In this document: positions 13,101-23,747 of the stretch, in pieces
Numbering within the stretch: the stretch's first letter is position 1
Layout of the letters: the number at the start of each line of letters is the position of its first letter
Assembly: GCF_024713975.1 (NCBI RefSeq)
Contig: NC_091095.1
Span: forward strand, 2,702,001 to 2,766,000
From: Paralichthys olivaceus
Taxonomy: Eukaryota; Chordata; Actinopteri; Pleuronectiformes; Paralichthyidae
DNA: 64,000 bases
Reading direction: 5' to 3'
Notes under the pieces: model-generated
What the model was told of the DNA's origin: nothing
The model's database searches: none
Seen by the model: only the letters and a program-made list of their open reading frames with translations
Program-made: the position numbers and the translations under genes

Positions 13101-16100
13101 TTTCTGAAGGTCATAGAGACTTGGAAGTTGGTTCCATCTCCACTAATGTGACTAAGCCCGATCCATTGGGACCATCCCCGAGCTTCTACGACCTTCGGAA
13201 ATGGTGAAACCACCAGATCTAAAAAAAAAAGTACGAGATATTTTTGAATAACTTTTTTTCTGAAAGTCCTAGAGACTTGGGCATTTCATGATTAGTAAAG
13301 GGTAGGCTGCCACACAACCACACCGAATTTCAGCATGTTTCGAGCAAGCAGCGCGGAGTTATTCACCCTAAGGTGAATATGGGTTAGGGTTGCCATTAGG
13401 GTTAGGGTTGTGATTAGGGTTAGGGTTAGGGTTGCCATTAGGGTTAGGGTTAGGGTTGCCATTAGGGTTAGGGTTAGGGAGGAGTACCCATTGGAGGTCA
13501 AGATATTCTCCAATAACTTTTTTTCTGTAGGTCATAGAGACTTGGAAGTTGGTTCCATCTCCACTAATGTGGCTATGCCCGTTCCATTGGTACCACCCCC
13601 GAGCTTCTACGACCTTTGGAAGGGGTAGGGTTAGGGTTGTGATTAGTGTTACATTTTTGGGTTGTGATTAGGGTTAGGGTTAGGAATGAAAACCTATAGG
13701 AGTTCAAGATATTCTTCAATAACTTTTTTTCTGAAGGTCATAGAGACTTGGAAGTTGGTTCCATCTCCACTAATGTGACTAAGCCCGATCCATTGGGACC
13801 ATCCCCGAGCTTCTACGACCTTCGGAAATGGTGAAACCACCAAATCTAAAAAAAAAAGTACGAGATATTTTTGAATAACTTTTTTCCTGAAAGTCCTAGA
13901 GACTTGGGCATTTCATGATTAGTAAAGGGTAGTGTGCCACACAACCACACCGAATTTCAGCATGTTTCGAGCAAGCAGCGCGGAGTTATTCACCCTAAGG
14001 TGAATATGGGTTAGGGTTGCCATTAGGGTTAGGGTTGTGATTAGGGTTAGGGTTAGGGTTGCCATTAGGGTTAGGGTTAGGGAGGAGTACCCATTGGAGG
14101 TCAAGATATTCTCCAATAACTTTTTTTCTGTAGGTCATAGAGACTTGGAAGTTGGTTCCATCTCCACTAATGTGGCTATGCCCGTTCCATTGGTACCACC
14201 CCCGAGCTTCTACGACCTTTGGAAGGGGTAGGGTTAGGGTTGTGATTAGTGTTACATTTTTGGGTTGTGATTAGGGTTAGGGTTAGGAATGAAAACCTAT
14301 AGGAGTTCAAGATATTCTTCAATAACTTTTTTTCTGAAGGTCATAGAGACTTGGAAGTTGGTTCCATCTCCACTAATGTGACTAAGCCCGATCCATTGGG
14401 ACCATCCCCGAGCTTCTACGACCTTCGGAAATGGTGAAACCACCAAATCTAAAAAAAAAAGTACGAGATATTTTTGAATAACTTTTTTCCTGAAAGTCCT
14501 AGAGACTTGGGCATTTCATGATTAGTAAAGGGTAGCGTGCCACACAACCACACCGAATTTCAGCATGTTTCGAGCAAGCAGCGCGGAGTTATTCACCCTA
14601 AGGTGAATATGGGTTAGGGTTGCCATTAGGGTTAGGGTTGTGATTAGGGTTAGGGTTAGGGTTGCCATTAGGGTTAGGGTTAGGGTTGCCATTAGGGTTA
14701 GGGTTAGGGAGGAGTACCCATTGGAGGTCAAGATATTCTCCAATAACTTTTTTTCTGTAGGTCATAGAGACTTGGAAGTTGGTTCCATCTCCACTAATGT
14801 GGCTATGCCCTTTCCATTGGTACCACCCCCGAGCTTCTACGACCTTTGGAAGGGGTAGGGTTAGGGTTGTGATTAGTGTTACATTTTTGGGTTGTGATTA
14901 GGGTTAGGGTTAGGAATGAAAACCTATAGGAGTTCAAGATATTCTTCAATAACTTTTTTTCTGAAGGTCATAGAGACTTGGAAGTTGGTTCCATCTCCAC
15001 TAATGTGGCTAAGCCCGATCCATTGGGACCATCCCCGAGCTTCTACGACCTTCGGAAATGGTGAAACCACCAGATCTAAAAAAAAAAGTACGAGATATTT
15101 TTGAATAACTTTTTTCCTGAAAGTCCTAGAGACTTGGGCATTTCATGAGTAGTAAAGGGTAGCGTGCCACACAACCACACCGAATTTCAGCATGTTTCGA
15201 GCAAGCAGCGCGGAGTTATTCACCCTAAGGTGAATATGGGTTAGGGTTGCCATTAGGGTTAGGGTTGTGATTAGGGTTAGGGTTAGGGTTGCCATTAGGG
15301 TTAGGGTTAGGGAGGAGTACCCATTGGAGGTCAAGATATTCTCCAATAACTTTTTTTCTGTAGCTCATAGAGACTTGGAAGTTGGTTCCATCTCCACTAA
15401 TGTGGCTATGCCCGTTCCATTGGTACCACCCCCGAGCTTCTACGACCTTTGGAAGGGGTAGGGTTAGGGTTGTGATTAGTGTTACATTTTTGGGTTGTGA
15501 TTAGGGTTAGGGTTAGGAATGAAAACCTATAGGAGTTCAAGATATTCTTCAATAACTTTTTTTCTGAAGGTCATAGAGACTTGGAAGTTGGTTCCATCTC
15601 CACTAATGTGGCTAAGCCCGATCCATTGGGACCATCCCCGAGCTTCTACGACCTTCGGAAATGGTGAAACCACCAAATCTAAAAAAAAAGTACGAGATAT
15701 TTTTGAATAACTTTTTTTCTGAAAGTCCTAGAGACTTGGGCATTTCATGATTAGTAAAGGGTAGGCTGCCACACAACCACACCGAATTTCAGCATGTTTC
15801 GAGCAAGCAGCGTGGAGTTATTCACCCTAAGGTGAATATGGGTTAGGGTTGCCATTAGGGTTAGGGTTGTGATTAGGGTTAGGGTTAGAGTTGCCATTAG
15901 GGTTAGGGTTAGGGAGGAGTACCCATTGGAGGTCAAGATATTCTCCAATAACTTTTTTTCTGTAGGTCATAGAGACTTGGAAGTTGGTTCCATCTCCACT
16001 AATGTGGCTATGCCCGTTCCATTGGTACCACCCCCGAGCTTCTACGACCTTTGGAAGGGGTAGGGTTAGGGTTGTGATTAGTGTTACATTTTTGGGTTGT

Positions 16101-17617
16101 GATTAGGGTTAGGGTTAGGAATGAAAACCTATAGGAGTTCAAGATATTCTTCAATAACTTTTTTTCTGAAGGTCATAGAGACTTGGAAGTTGGTTCCATC
16201 TCTACTAATGTGGCTAAGCCCGATCCATTGGGACCATCCCCGAGCTTCTACGACCTTCGGAAATGGTGAAACCACCAAATCTAAAAAAAAAGTACGAGAT
16301 ATTTTTGAATAACTTTTTTTCTGAAAGTCCTAGAGACTTGGGCATTTCATGATTAGTAAAGGGTAGGCTGCCACACAACCACACCGAATTTCAGCATGTT
16401 TCGAGCAAGCAGCGTGGAGTTATTCACCCTAAGGTGAATATGGGTTAGGGTTGCCATTAGGGTTAGGGTTGTGATTAGGGTTAGGGTTAGAGTTGCCATT
16501 AGGGTTAGGGTTAGGGAGGAGTACCCATTGGAGGTCAAGATATTCTCCAATAACTTTTTTTCTGTAGGTCATAGAGACTTGGAAGTTGGTTCCATCTCCA
16601 CTAATGTGGCTATGTCCGTTCCATTGGTACCACCCCCGAGCTTCTACGACCTTTGGAAGGGGTAGGGTTAGGGTTGTGATTAGTGTTACATTTTTGGGTT
16701 GTGATTAGGGTTAGGGTTAGGAATGAAAACCTATAGGAGTTCAAGATATTCTTCAATAACTTTTTTTCTGAAGGTCATAGAGACTTGGAAGTTGGTTCCA
16801 TCTCCACTAATGTGGCTAAGCCCGATCCATTGGGACCATCCCCGAGCTTCTACGACCTTCGGAAATGGTGAAACCACCAAATCTAAAAAAAAAAGTACGA
16901 GATATTTTTGAATAACTTTTTTTCTGAAAGTCCCAGAGACTTGGGCATTTCATGATTAGTAAAGGGTAGGCTGCCACACAACCACACCGAATTTCAGCAT
17001 GTTTCGAGCAAGCAGCGTGGAGTTATTCACCCTAAGGTAAATATGGGTTAGGGTTGCCATTAGGGTTAGGGTTGTGATTAGGGTTAGGGTTAGAGTTGCC
17101 ATTAGGGTTAGGGTTAGGGAGGAGTACCCATTGGAGGTCAAGATATTCTCCAATAACTTTTTTTCTGTAGGTCATAGAGACTTGGAAGTTGGTTCCATCT
17201 CCACTAATGTGGCTATGCCCTTTCCATTGGTACCACCCCCGAGCTTCTACGACCTTTGGAAGGGGTAGGGTTAGGGTTGTGATTAGTGTTACATTTTTGG
17301 GTTGTGATTAGGGTTAGGGTTAGGAATGAAAACCTATAGGAGTTCAAGATATTCTTCAATAACTTTTTTTCTGAAGGTCATAGAGACTTGGAAGTTGGTT
17401 CCATCTCCACTAATGTGGCTAAGCCCGATCCATTGGGATCCATCCCCGAGCTTCTACGACCTTCGGAAATGGTGAAACCACCAAATCTAAAAAAAAAAAG
17501 TACGAGATATTTTTGAATAACTTTTTTCCTCAAAGTCCTAGAGACTTGGGCATTTCATGATTAGTAAAGGGTAGGCTGCCACACAACCACACCGAATTTC
17601 AGCATGTTTCGAGCAAG

Positions 17618-17714
17618 CAGCGCAGAGTTATTCACCCTAAGGTGAGTATGGGTTAGGGTTGCCATTAGGGTTAGGGTTAGGGAGGAGTACCTTAGGGTGA
17701 ATAACTCCGCGCTG
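17618..17714. repeat. Inverted-repeat junction ending the satellite array
   Basis: The last telomere-like tract stops after GGAGGAGTAC at 17690. What follows (about 17689-17714, reading ACCTTAGGGTGAATAACTCC and onward) is the reverse complement of the unit segment at 17618-17643. The arms are 26 bp with one mismatch and the spacer is 45 bp. To the right of 17714 the sequence is unrelated to the satellite. The array therefore ends in a short fold-back. This could be a scar of an inversion or break-induced event, or a palindromic hot spot where array growth stopped. Confidence 0.85.
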
Positions 17715-17984
17715 AAGTTTTGTGATTACAAGTTATATTTCTTCTCCATCATCTGAAATATACGTCCACAGGTTCACTGGACTGTTTTTAATGTGACTCA
17801 CTAAAACAACCAGGCTCTGATGGCAGCAAAGAATAATCACATAATAATAATCAGGAACAGATCAACGTTCAACATGTTTGAACTTTATTTTATCTCCTCC
17901 CCCAGGCGGCCATAAAACCAAAGGAAATCAATACTTTAGACCAATAAATGATGTGCTGTATATAACCCTGCTGTAAAACCGTTT

Positions 17985-18233
17985 TTATTTTGTATTTAAT
18001 TCTCTCTTAGACACTTTCTCATCAAACAATTGCTTTAAATGGTGTTTCAACACGGAACATTCAAATTCATCCTGCGTCGAGTGATCCAATGATTGTGGAA
18101 GTGCTGTCGTCTCCTTTTCGAGACCTTCAGGAGACTTTGTTGGTGGATCCGGGCGAGCGGCTGCAACACAGGAGGAGGATGCAGCCATTCGCAGCAGCGT
18201 CAGATATATGGCTGAGTGAAGAGATTGTGACAA
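17985..18233 (-). CDS. Unassigned minus-strand open frame, possible terminal exon
   Basis: An open frame on the minus strand ends with TAA at 17985-17987 and encodes about 80 residues from a TTG. The only internal ATG is further in, so it is not a complete gene. The C-terminus is hydrophilic and helical-looking (SVLKHHLKQLFDEKVSKREL). About 100 nt downstream the minus strand reads AATAAAGTTC (signal at 17884-17889), as a last exon with polyadenylation signal would. Upstream, a pyrimidine stretch and AG occur near 18,235-18,260. I do not recognise the family. It could equally be chance open sequence. Confidence 0.15.
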   Translation of the reverse strand: MSQSLHSAIYLTLLRMAASSSCVAAARPDPPTKSPEGLEKETTALPQSLDHSTQDEFECSVLKHHLKQLFDEKVSKRELNTK

Positions 18234-18539
18234 GGCTCTTTGCAGACGGCAGACAGGTCTGACAATTTCACATTGTGCCGCTATCTGATGAACGGTCTTG
18301 GTTAAGAGCAGCCAAAGAGAAAGGGAAGAAAAAAGAGGACGTGCGTGAAGAGCTGAGAGGAAAGTAAGGAGGAAAAATTACAGTGACAGCGTCTCAACAG
18401 ACAGATTCATCAGCTCCGACATTTGCAAAGGTGTATTAACTATAAAGCAGAAAATATACAGTGAGTGAATGTGGGACACGGAGATGTGGAGCATTTTGAA
18501 GTTCACTTTATTTTAAAAGAATCTCTTTGCAACTTCTGT

Positions 18540-18540
<1 letters not shown>

Positions 18541-18574
<34 letters not shown>
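18541..18574. repeat. (CA)17 microsatellite
   Basis: 34 bp of perfect CA dinucleotides in intergenic sequence. Confidence 0.97.
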
Positions 18575-18577
<3 letters not shown>

Positions 18578-19440
18578 GAATGAAGGATGCACAGACTATA
18601 ACCCGAGCTCCCTTTTGCCTAATTGAGGTGATTGATGCTGTGCACTAACTTGTAACATCCAGAGTTTCATTAAAACAAAATGCAGGAATCAAGATAACGG
18701 CACAGGGGGCCTAAATAAAAGTGGCAGCCTTGAAATTGGAGCAGAAGTTTGTCCCAGTTATCACTTAATTCCTAAAACGGAGTATTTGAGACAAATAACA
18801 TTCAAGGCTGTTCTCGCTTTCACTTTGTAATTAGTCTGGTATCGTCAGAGTTGAGGTCACAGCTGTGATCGTGGCTGCGTGGTTTTCCACAGGCGTCAGC
18901 GTGAGATGATTTGTTGGGGATTTAACGACGGTCGTCCAAATGAAGCACAATAAATTGTTTGCGCCGACAAACAGAGCAACTCTGCTCTCGCATCAACCGT
19001 CTATCACTGTTTTGCAAATGATGGCAGCTGCAGATAAATGGTTTCTCTTATTGAAATAGATTTTTTTAGGCTCCAGCTGCTGAGTTTCTGATAAAAATAG
19101 ACTCACACTCCTAATAATGTATTAACTCTGGATTCTGTGCATTATGATAGGAAACAGCAGAATCATCCAATATACAGTTCGTAATGTCGTTTGTCTGCTA
19201 GATTCAATACTTGGAAATAAAAGACGGAGAGATAAGAGGGAGGTGGCGTCTGTGCAATTCACATAAGTTCCGCAAAACACTAAAATGTCTCAGTTTTCAA
19301 CCTTCTATCACATTAAATTAATATTTAGTATATTTTACTCGGGTCTCAGCACATCCACAGACATTCATCACGTTCTGCTCCACTTTTTTTTTTATCATCT
19401 AACACAATTTACAACATAAACCACGGACCACACGTTTGAA
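18575..19440. other. Intergenic stretch, no gene seen
   Basis: No convincing open frame, RNA gene or element is visible. The sequence is AT-rich and not simple-repeat, with homeobox-like TAATTA/AATTAG words (for example around 18,620 and 18,830). It could hold conserved non-coding elements, but that is a guess from texture only. Confidence 0.4.
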
Positions 19441-19531
19441 TTTACAGTGAATAAATCAGCGTGTGGATGTCAACGCTGCTGCTGTCCTGTGAGTTATGGA
19501 CAGGCGTCGCCGGCTCTGACCTTGGAGGCTC

Positions 19532-19790
19532 TTACTTACAGAACCTGTCAGCAGAGAAAACTCTTCTCACGCTGGAGAGGAAGAGCTCCAGGAGGCGGAC
19601 TCCTTCCTTTGAAAGGCGCCTGACAGTGGCGTCCATGATGCACTCGGTAGGTGTCCGGAGCACGGAAATAATTGGCCCCCGAGCTGATGAAAATGTCGAT
19701 GATGCAAAGACGTGCACGTGCAGGAACAAGTCAACACCGGAAAGGAAGCCAGAAGAGTTCCGAGTGGATGTCTGATCTTTAGATCTCATA
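19532..19790 (-). other. Overlapping open frames with exon-like borders
   Basis: On the minus strand this interval is open from a good acceptor-like site (a pyrimidine-rich stretch ending CACACAG near 19,790) down to a strong donor-like GTAAGTAAG near 19,530. The interior frame includes SKEGVRLLELFLSSVRRVFS. The opposite strand is also open (19461-19775, 104 codons), so openness alone is weak evidence. I recognise no protein family in any frame. If real it would be an internal exon of a minus-strand gene leading toward the frame at 17,985-18,233. Confidence 0.12.
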
Positions 19791-19813
19791 TTTTCTGTGT
19801 GAGAAAAGTCAAG

Positions 19814-19837
19814 ACACACACACACACACACACACAC
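19814..19837. repeat. (AC)12 microsatellite
   Basis: Perfect AC run of about 24 bp. Confidence 0.95.
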
Positions 19838-20610
19838 TCACTCACCTTGTTCGAGGCTCCTGTTATTCCAGTGCTCTCAAAACTACCAAAACTTTAACTA
19901 CTACTTCAGTTGAATATGTGATAATTGAAATCAGCTGTTCTATTTAATCAGAATAAAAATGTACTCACACAAACTAGATCAGTAGAAAATGTAAATCTGC
20001 TGCCATCCGAGCACGACCTGCAAACACTAGCAGATGTTCATTGTTGTCGTCCGTGTATTATTAAAATGTCGAGAGTCGTGATATTGGATAACGGGCCTTC
20101 ATCCACATTTCTTTTTCCAGATTTTCCAATATATCTGTAGTTTGGACGGAAACTGCACTCAAGGCCGACTGATTGGAGCGGCGCCATTGTTGATGTTGTT
20201 TTTTTTTCTTTGGCGGTGTTCAAACCAGAAAGAGAAAAACAGATCACGGCGGACTGAGGTCAAACACACACAAACAAAAAGTGTGAGAGTGTCGGGGGAG
20301 CGCAGCATTCAAATACTGTGAATGAGAAACCTGAGCGAGCCGCTGGACTTCTGTGTGTTAAGTAAGTAAACACACATTTGGACAAGCTGTTAGATTAGTC
20401 AACCCCCTGGGATCTGTTGAGGAGAGGAAGTGGTGCTTGTGCTTTCAGAGGCTTTAAATACACAAACACAAAAAGCTGCACAGACAATCAGCTGAGAGTT
20501 GGTCCATTAATGTGCAGAAGCTAATGCACAAATGATCAGAAGCCGCTCCGGTTAAAACTCTCCATTGTTTTCTTGGTTGGTTTGTTTGTCAGACACAAGT
20601 ACCGAACCAG

Positions 20611-20700
20611 AGACTGTAAATAAAGATGGCCGACGCCTCCCCACTTCCTCCACTTGTGCAAAAATATCCAGGAAACAGATGCTGCCATCTTGAGCCTGAG
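20611..20700 (-). mobile_element. MITE-like fragment (AAAGATGG-ended family)
   Basis: AGACTGTAAATAAAGATGGC followed by CGACGCCTCCCCACTTCCTC matches, in reverse, the right end of the more complete element at 53446-53610. Only the terminal portion is recognisable here. It is non-coding. Confidence 0.55.
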
Positions 20701-22670
20701 CATGCTCTCGACCAAAGTGTCAGCTGTGAGTCGTGATGTTTAATCCTGGTTTTATATGAGTTTATTACGAGATAAGTAATTAGATTGTAGCTTCTTAAAA
20801 CTTTAATCTGTTCCATGTCCCATCTGATAACGTGGATGAGACGGGGGTTTACCTATACCTATAGTTTAAGTTTGAGAGTCAGCTGAAGGCCTGAAGATTC
20901 CTCGTCTGACAGGCGATGATGACGGACGCCTCCACGCAGACAGAACCGCTCCTCGGAGCTCTGCTTCTTTCCTCGTGCTCACAGTTTGTCCTCCTTTATC
21001 GTGGAGTGTCACAGACCAGCTGCGTTGGTAATTATCTGTGTGCTGTGTGCAGTTTACTGATATCGCTTCACATCATTTCTAGGTAATGAGGACGAAAAAA
21101 TCTCAAAGGCTTCCTCTGATGCCATTTTGCAAAGCAAATTGCCCGATAAGCTTCAGACTCATGGAAAACATCGAACCAGCTCAAGTCCAATACAGATTCC
21201 TGGATTTAATCTTGGTTTATAAAGTTGACCGAAGGGATTAATGTGTTTTTAGTTCAGTGTCAGTAAAGATTTAATTAAACCCTGTAAACAAATAAAACTT
21301 TGGGCACTTCTGACAATACTTGTTTCACAGCAAAATAGACGAACTAAGTTTTCCATTGCAATAATACGATGTCATTATATCATTTAATAAATGATCGGTT
21401 AATCTAAATAAACTAATTGTGTTGGTTCAAATTATGTCACTACATCGTTTTCTAACCTCACAGTGACATCACGATGACATCATTCCCCTCATAATGATCT
21501 ATACAAGCTTTTTGTTGTGTCTTTAGTCCTAAATATAAAAAGTCTTTATTAAACTTTATGACTTGTCTCTGTTCTCGTGGAGATTTTCTTGGAAAATGTG
21601 TCTTCGAACCATAAATTTGATTAAAGAGACGAATGGGAAAAGCTTTGTCAGGATTCCCAGACATGAGACTCTCCGCGCCTTGTGCTCATTGGCCGAGAGT
21701 TTTGAGAGTTTTTGACGTGGCGCAGCAGAAACAGCCTGTTCAACCTCTAAAGACTCTTTATTCAGTACATCCTTCACTGGCTGTCCATCCACTGTAACGT
21801 TTTATGAAGTGCAACTGCAGCTGCTGCTGCTGCTGCTGCACCAAAGGCACAACTTTCAAAAGTGATGCAGGAATTCAAGGTTGGTTGGTTCCTGGTCCGG
21901 GCGATATTATCCTCTGGAGGGAGGGTGCATCAATCTCGCTTGTCTGGAGGAACAAAAGCCCGAGTCTACAGCCGGGGAGCTTTTTGTTTTTATTTATTTA
22001 TTATATTTCTTTTTTCCTCCTTCCTCCTTCCTTCTCCTCCTCAGACTTCCATTAGAAGGGGCTCTCGAAATTACATCAAAAAAACATTAAAAACAGAATA
22101 AGAATAAAACATATCTTCTAACAAAATTGTGAAATAAGAATTAAAGCATTCTCTCTGAAGGAAAACACTGTGGCTGCGTGGTGTTCTCGGTTCTTCGGGA
22201 GGCTCCAGGACATCGACTCCTGTTTGAATTCTCAGGCACTTAAATTGTAAAATATGCAAACGAGTATTTAGGAAAAAATGATGAATAACTGAACCACGGG
22301 CATCAAAAAGGGGGAAATAATGTGATTTTAATCTCTGACTTATCTGCCAACAAGATGCTTCACTTGGTTCATTTTCCTCAAATTAAGTTACTTGACCCAG
22401 AGATTTTCGAAAAGATTAAATCGGGGCACGCAGCCAATTTTGCCATTTCATTCCACTCCCAGTTTCCAGCTTTGTTCTCAGCCTTATCTCTTCCTGGTGT
22501 GACTCTGGGTTCGGCTCATATTTCTCAGACTCTTCTCGCTGTGACATCTCTCCGACCGCAGGATGACCACCTTCCTCCCGCGCCCCCAGCAATTACAATA
22601 ACATGATTAATTTACTCTGAGCCCGGTTGATGCATCCTGAGGCCTGCTGGATGTTATGCAGTCTGTCTGT
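20701..22670. other. Intergenic stretch, no gene seen
   Basis: No gene, RNA or intact element was recognised. A (CTG)6-7 run lies at 21821-21839. A T-rich, CT-rich patch lies near 21,980-22,045. The short open frames here lack family resemblance and compatible splice structure. Confidence 0.4.
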
Positions 22671-22673
22671 GCC

Positions 22674-22675
<2 letters not shown>

Positions 22676-22717
<42 letters not shown>
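22676..22717. repeat. (CT)21 microsatellite
   Basis: About 42 bp of CT dinucleotides, the longest pure dinucleotide run in the window. Confidence 0.97.
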
Positions 22718-22722
<5 letters not shown>

Positions 22723-23700
22723 ATCGTACAATCATTCTCATGCACTGCAACCTTTTCTTTCACAAGGTCGGCTCCGTGCATGTGATGTACGACAGTAGCT
22801 ACAGTTCACCATTCCCGCTCTGCACAGACAGTAAAGTTAACTGTTTGGAAAAAGGAGCGCCCGTCATTTTTGACTTTCTATAAGTACGCCGGGTCGCTGG
22901 GGAAAGATGAAAAGAGAGGGAGAAGGCAGAGAAATGAAATGAAGGAGCGGGGAAGGACAGGAAGAGAGGCGGACGGAGGAGGGTTTGCAGGAAATGACAG
23001 AAGTAGGCAGAATAAAAAAGCAGGATGATGAAACAGATAGCACTTTAAGAATTCAATAGTTTAGAGATAATTCTCAGTAAACATCCTGGTCACAGAGGAG
23101 CTGTGTGACTGAAATGAGTTGTTGTTTACCACATTTTTCTTTAATAACTTTATTTCTTGTAATAATATGACTTTATTCTCAATTACGTATTTTCAAACTA
23201 CGAGGTTATTCTCAAAGTTTCGTCGCTATGACCCTAATCCTCGCGTGGTAGAGAGAGGAGCCATCAGAGAGTTCAACCTCATGACGTCAGGCTGCTCGTG
23301 TGTGGAGCTTCACTGAACACTTTAAAGATATTTCAGTAAATATCCTTCACACAGAGTCTCTTTAACCACAAAGAAAAGAAACACGCCTGACAGCGCTTTG
23401 TGTATCTTCCTCTTTCCTCCCTTTGAATTCGGTCATTATTCTGCACAGAGCCGAGAGGAAGTCGAGTGTTGGCAGGTGAGAGCATCTCGACTCGACAGCT
23501 GTCAAAGCCACTCCGAGTGCAGGGGCAGCATCACCAGCCGAGGCCTCACCGCTCTGACGGCTGAGACGCAGGTACAGTCGCTGTACAGCAAACACGCGAG
23601 CGTGCACGCAAAGGGGCGGCCTCACGCCAACGCACGCACCTGCACAGGGGTGATATCGTTGCCATGGCTACCACTGATTGATCCCCAGAGTTATGTGGTG

Positions 23701-23747
23701 ATATATATATATATATATATATATATGGAGAGAGAGAGAGAGAGAGG
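23701..23747. repeat. Compound (AT)13-(GA)n microsatellite
   Basis: 26 bp of AT followed at once by about 20 bp of GA. It lies inside a 159-codon plus-strand open frame that includes the run itself (repeated Ile-Tyr then Glu-Arg), which I regard as non-coding. Confidence 0.96.

Larger units (their letters stand above)
1..17688 (+). repeat. TTAGGG-containing satellite array, 29 unit anchors
   Basis: A tandem array fills the first 17.7 kb without interruption. Using the motif ATGAAAACCTATAGGAG as anchor, copies start at 252, 879, 1482, 2109, 2736, 3363, 3966, 4545, 5172, 5799, 6384, 6987, 7566, 8193, 8772, 9399, 9978, 10605, 11208, 11835, 12462, 13059, 13686, 14289, 14916, 15519, 16121, 16723 and 17326. 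Spacings are 627, 603 or 579 bp, with a few of 585, 597 or 602. Copies are nearly identical, differing by scattered single bases, which points to recent homogenisation. Telomere-like TTAGGG tracts alternate with non-telomeric modules. The array starts mid-unit, so it continues beyond the left edge. This is probably a subtelomeric or interstitial satellite; which of the two cannot be told from the window. Short open frames recur in every copy but are a by-product of the repeat. Confidence 0.97.

Noticed and set aside
485..17268. Dozens of 62-75 codon open frames repeating through the first 17 kb
   Set aside because: They are the same satellite unit read again and again on both strands. They begin mainly at non-ATG codons, and their conservation is explained by DNA homogenisation.
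1..17688. CRISPR-like array of repeats and spacers
   Set aside because: Units are about 600 bp, the intervening sequence is not unique, and the genome is a vertebrate.
1..17688. True telomere cap at the left end
   Set aside because: The motif strand is inverted for a left end, and pure TTAGGG runs never exceed a few hexamers before a spacer word.
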